Of a stretch of 8,099 bases of DNA, positions 6,370 through 8,099 are shown in pieces. The position numbers and the translations under genes are program-made. Under the pieces are notes generated by a model. It did not search any database and was not told the origin of the DNA. It saw nothing but the letters and a program-made list of their open reading frames with translations. The stretch is from Acetatifactor sp. (GTDB taxonomy: Bacteria > Bacillota > Clostridia > Lachnospirales > Lachnospiraceae), in contig JAILPF010000453.1 of the NCBI GenBank assembly GCA_024699575.1, positions 1-8,099 of the forward strand. The letters are read 5' to 3'. Each line of letters begins with the position of its first letter. The stretch's first letter is position 1.

Positions 6370-7769
6370 TTTACACCCTCTCTGGTATCCTCCAGCACAA
6401 TATTTCTTGCTGCCAGCTCGTCACGGATTTCATCCGCTCTTGCGAAGTTCTTATTCTTTCTTGCCTCCTGTCTCTCAGCAATCAAAGCCTCAATATCACT
6501 GTCCAAAATCTCATCCTGTTTCTCCACAAGTAATCCACAGATATCGGAGAGGCAGATAATCTCATCTTTAAGAGCCTGCAAAAATTTCTTAGAGGACTCT
6601 GCCACAGCATTGGTGTTGACAAATTTCACAAGTTCAAAGATTGCTGCCAGTGCATCCGCTGTATTGAAATCGTCATCCATTGCCTCATCAAACTTGGCTT
6701 CGAATGTTTTTGCTTCCTCCAAAAGTTTCTGCTCTGTGTCTGTCATTTCGCCATCCGATGCATTAGAGAGTAGAAATTTCAAATTATCCACACAGGTAAC
6801 GATTCTTTCATATCCGTTTTTCGCTGCCTCCATCAACTCTGAACTGAAATTCAAAGGACTTCTGTAATGTGCGGACAGCATAAAGAATCTCAGAACCTGC
6901 GCGTCGTATTTTTCAAGGATGTCCCTGACGGTAAAGAAATTGCCGGCGGATTTGGACATCTTGCGATTGTCAATATTTAAAAATGCGTTGTGCAGCCAAT
7001 ATCTGGAAAAGTCTTTTCCATTGGCAGCCTCTGACTGCGCAATTTCATTTTCATGATGAGGGAATACCAAATCTTCTCCACCCGCATGGATATCAATCTG
7101 TTCGCCCAGATATTTTCTGCTCATAACAGAGCATTCGATGTGCCATCCCGGACGTCCGTCACACCACGGAGACTCCCAGTAAGGTTCTCCGTCTTTTTTC
7201 GGTTTCCAGAGTACAAAATCCAACGGATCTTCCTTCTGATCCTCACCGGATACCAGCAGAGAACGATTTCCCCCTCTCAAATCATCCAGATTTTTGTGGG
7301 AAAGTTTTCCGTAACCCCGGAAGCTTCTGGTGCGGAAATATACGGTGCCGTCCTTTGCCACATAAGCATATCCCTTGTCAATCAGACCCTGAATCATCTC
7401 AAGCATTCCGTCAATTTCCTGGGTTGCCAGAGGATGGGTGGTGGCAGGTTTCACATTCAAGCTCGCCATATCCTTTTTGCACTCTTCAATATAACGTGTG
7501 GAAATCACACTGGCATCCACGCCCTCTTCCACAGCCTTTTTGATAATTTTATCATCAACGTCTGTAAAATTGGAAACATAATTTACATCATATCCCTTAT
7601 GCTCCATATAACGTCTCACCGTATCAAAGACAATCATCGGTCTCGCATTACCGATATGGATGAAATTATATACGGTAGGTCCGCAGACATACATTCTCAC
7701 CTTACCCGGTTCAATGGGAACAAACTCTTCCTTCTGTTTACTCATTGTGTTGTACACTTTGATACTCAT
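6354..7769 (-). CDS. cysS: Cysteinyl-tRNA synthetase
   Basis: A 471-residue class I aminoacyl-tRNA synthetase that charges tRNA-Cys with cysteine using ATP in the cytoplasm. The N-terminal Rossmann catalytic domain has the HIGH-type motif HIGN (38-41) and KMSKS (270-274). The active-site zinc that selects cysteine should be bound by C29 (in VCGPTVYN), C213 (GWHIECS), H238 and E242 (PHHENE); all four ligands are present. A DALR-type anticodon helical region (about 300-410) and a charged C-terminal tail follow. Full length agrees with the family (about 460-470). The start at 7769 has GAGG (7777-7780) 7 nt upstream. A cysteine-specific T-box directly precedes the gene, and its 3' end overlaps mrnC. 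No serine acetyltransferase gene (cysE) lies between leader and cysS, unlike in B. subtilis. Confidence 0.97.
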   Translation of the reverse strand: MSIKVYNTMSKQKEEFVPIEPGKVRMYVCGPTVYNFIHIGNARPMIVFDTVRRYMEHKGYDVNYVSNFTDVDDKIIKKAVEEGVDASVISTRYIEECKKDMASLNVKPATTHPLATQEIDGMLEMIQGLIDKGYAYVAKDGTVYFRTRSFRGYGKLSHKNLDDLRGGNRSLLVSGEDQKEDPLDFVLWKPKKDGEPYWESPWCDGRPGWHIECSVMSRKYLGEQIDIHAGGEDLVFPHHENEIAQSEAANGKDFSRYWLHNAFLNIDNRKMSKSAGNFFTVRDILEKYDAQVLRFFMLSAHYRSPLNFSSELMEAAKNGYERIVTCVDNLKFLLSNASDGEMTDTEQKLLEEAKTFEAKFDEAMDDDFNTADALAAIFELVKFVNTNAVAESSKKFLQALKDEIICLSDICGLLVEKQDEILDSDIEALIAERQEARKNKNFARADEIRDELAARNIVLEDTREGVKWKRV

Positions 7770-7803
7770 ACTGTTTCCTCTCTCTCCATAGAAGTCTTTT
7801 CAT

Positions 7804-7847
7804 AAAAAAATGCGGACAAATTCGCTGTAAGAGACGAATTTATCCGC
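7804..7847 (-). terminator. Conditional intrinsic terminator of the T-box leader
   Basis: GCGGATAAATTCG (7835-7847) pairs with CGAATTTGTCCGC (7812-7824): 13 bp with one T-G wobble and a 10-nt loop. It is followed by A and seven T residues (7804-7810). It overlaps the antiterminator at its 5' arm and loop, as expected for transcriptional T-box control. It lies 34 nt before the cysS start codon. Confidence 0.95.
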
Positions 7848-7860
7848 GGTTCCACTCTCA
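7828..7860 (-). promoter_or_regulatory. T-box antiterminator with tRNA acceptor-binding bulge
   Basis: Minus-strand bases 7860-7855 (TGAGAG) pair with 7833-7828, and GCG 7847-7845 pairs with 7836-7834 (one G-U). This leaves the 7-nt bulge TGGAACC (7854-7848). The TGGA start of the bulge complements UCCA, the 3' end of a tRNA with discriminator U, as tRNA-Cys has. The pairing shares bases with the terminator stem, so the two folds exclude each other. Confidence 0.88.
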
Positions 7861-8059
7861 TAAAAGGCAGACTGCCTTTCCCTCAACTGTTTAACGCACA
7901 TTACACGGGTCCGGATACTTGACTTCCCCGAACCGGCTCACGAGTGCACTTCCTCCTCATCCGGCAAAGACTGCTCGCAGCAAGTTACAGTCTCTCTCTG
8001 ATACCATTCCTGAAAAGTACTCTTCCCGTTCAAAGCCTTTTTCTATCTAGCTACTTCTA

Positions 8060-8088
8060 AGCATATTCAAAACTTCTTATTTTGTCAA
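8060..8088 (-). promoter_or_regulatory. Probable sigma-A promoter of the cysS operon
   Basis: A perfect -35 TTGACA (8083-8088) is followed after 17 nt by TATGCT (8060-8065), a 4 of 6 match to the -10 consensus. It lies just ahead of the T-box stem I, which is where this promoter should be. The start of transcription would be near 8053. Confidence 0.75.
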
Positions 8089-8099
8089 TTCTTTTCTTA

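Larger units (their letters stand above)
7804..8053 (-). promoter_or_regulatory. T-box riboswitch (tRNA-Cys sensing) in the cysS leader
   Basis: The 330 nt upstream of cysS contain no gene but a full T-box leader that reads through when uncharged tRNA-Cys binds. Stem I lies at about 7926-8032: AGTAC on its 5' side (8017-8021), an AG-bulge run AGAGAGAGA and the apical GCTGCGAGC loop. The 3' specifier side reads GGAAG-TGC-ACTC, giving specifier TGC (7946-7948), a cysteine codon in the same GAAx-codon-A arrangement as glyQS. Stem III is AAAGGCA/TGCCTTT (7863-7879). The T-box GAGAGTGGAACCGCGG (7844-7859) follows, then the terminator. The 5' end is placed from the predicted promoter. The region between stem I and stem III (about 7880-7925) probably holds stem II and the IIA/B pseudoknot, which I did not fold. 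Confidence 0.95.

Noticed and set aside
7053..7805. 250-codon open frame on the plus strand opposite cysS
   Set aside because: It lies wholly antisense to a gene with all cysS motifs, extends past the cysS start, and shows no domain or Shine-Dalgarno; it is a shadow of the coding frame.
7801..8099. Possible small protein gene in the region upstream of cysS
   Set aside because: The region is fully accounted for by T-box elements, and no frame has a convincing ribosome-binding site and start.

Overview
The window reads almost entirely on the minus strand and looks like a core-genome segment from a low-to-moderate GC, spore-forming Clostridia member, most likely Lachnospiraceae. That placement is an inference from the gene order cysS-mrnC-rlmB-sigH, the sigma-H type factor, the T-box leader and the Gram-positive style RND pump; no taxonomic marker was searched.

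From right to left (the direction of transcription): positions 8099-7770 contain no gene but hold a sigma-A-like promoter and a complete T-box riboswitch. The specifier reads TGC (Cys) and the bulge reads TGGA, complementary to the UCCA end of tRNA-Cys. It controls cysS (cysteinyl-tRNA synthetase, 7769-6354), which is followed with a 16-nt overlap by mrnC (Mini-ribonuclease III, 6369-5914), then rlmB (TrmH/SpoU-type rRNA 2'-O-methyltransferase, 5900-5160) and sigH (sporulation/transition-state sigma factor, 5150-4536). All four are tightly packed, each with a Shine-Dalgarno in or next to the end of the preceding gene, so they look like one operon. A rho-independent terminator whose hairpin contains the sigH stop codon closes it.

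A second transcription unit starts at about 4467. A near-consensus promoter (TTGACT, 18 nt, TATAAT) is followed at the presumed +1 by a 14-bp imperfect palindrome typical of TetR-family operators. It then runs into a 1387-residue RND-superfamily permease (4425-262) and, three bases beyond its stop, a TetR-family regulator (258 to beyond the window edge). The layout suggests a self-repressed drug or lipid efflux module. The permease is unusual in carrying an insertion of about 350 residues in its first porter domain. The insertion is bounded by two predicted coiled-coil arms built of xxxLxxG-type heptads, and no membrane-fusion protein gene lies beside it.

The most notable points are the modified RND pump with its autoregulatory circuit, and the placement of rRNA maturation genes and a sporulation sigma factor downstream of a cysteine-sensing riboswitch. 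Nothing in the window looks like an entirely new system. I see no CRISPR array, insertion sequence, tRNA or rRNA gene.
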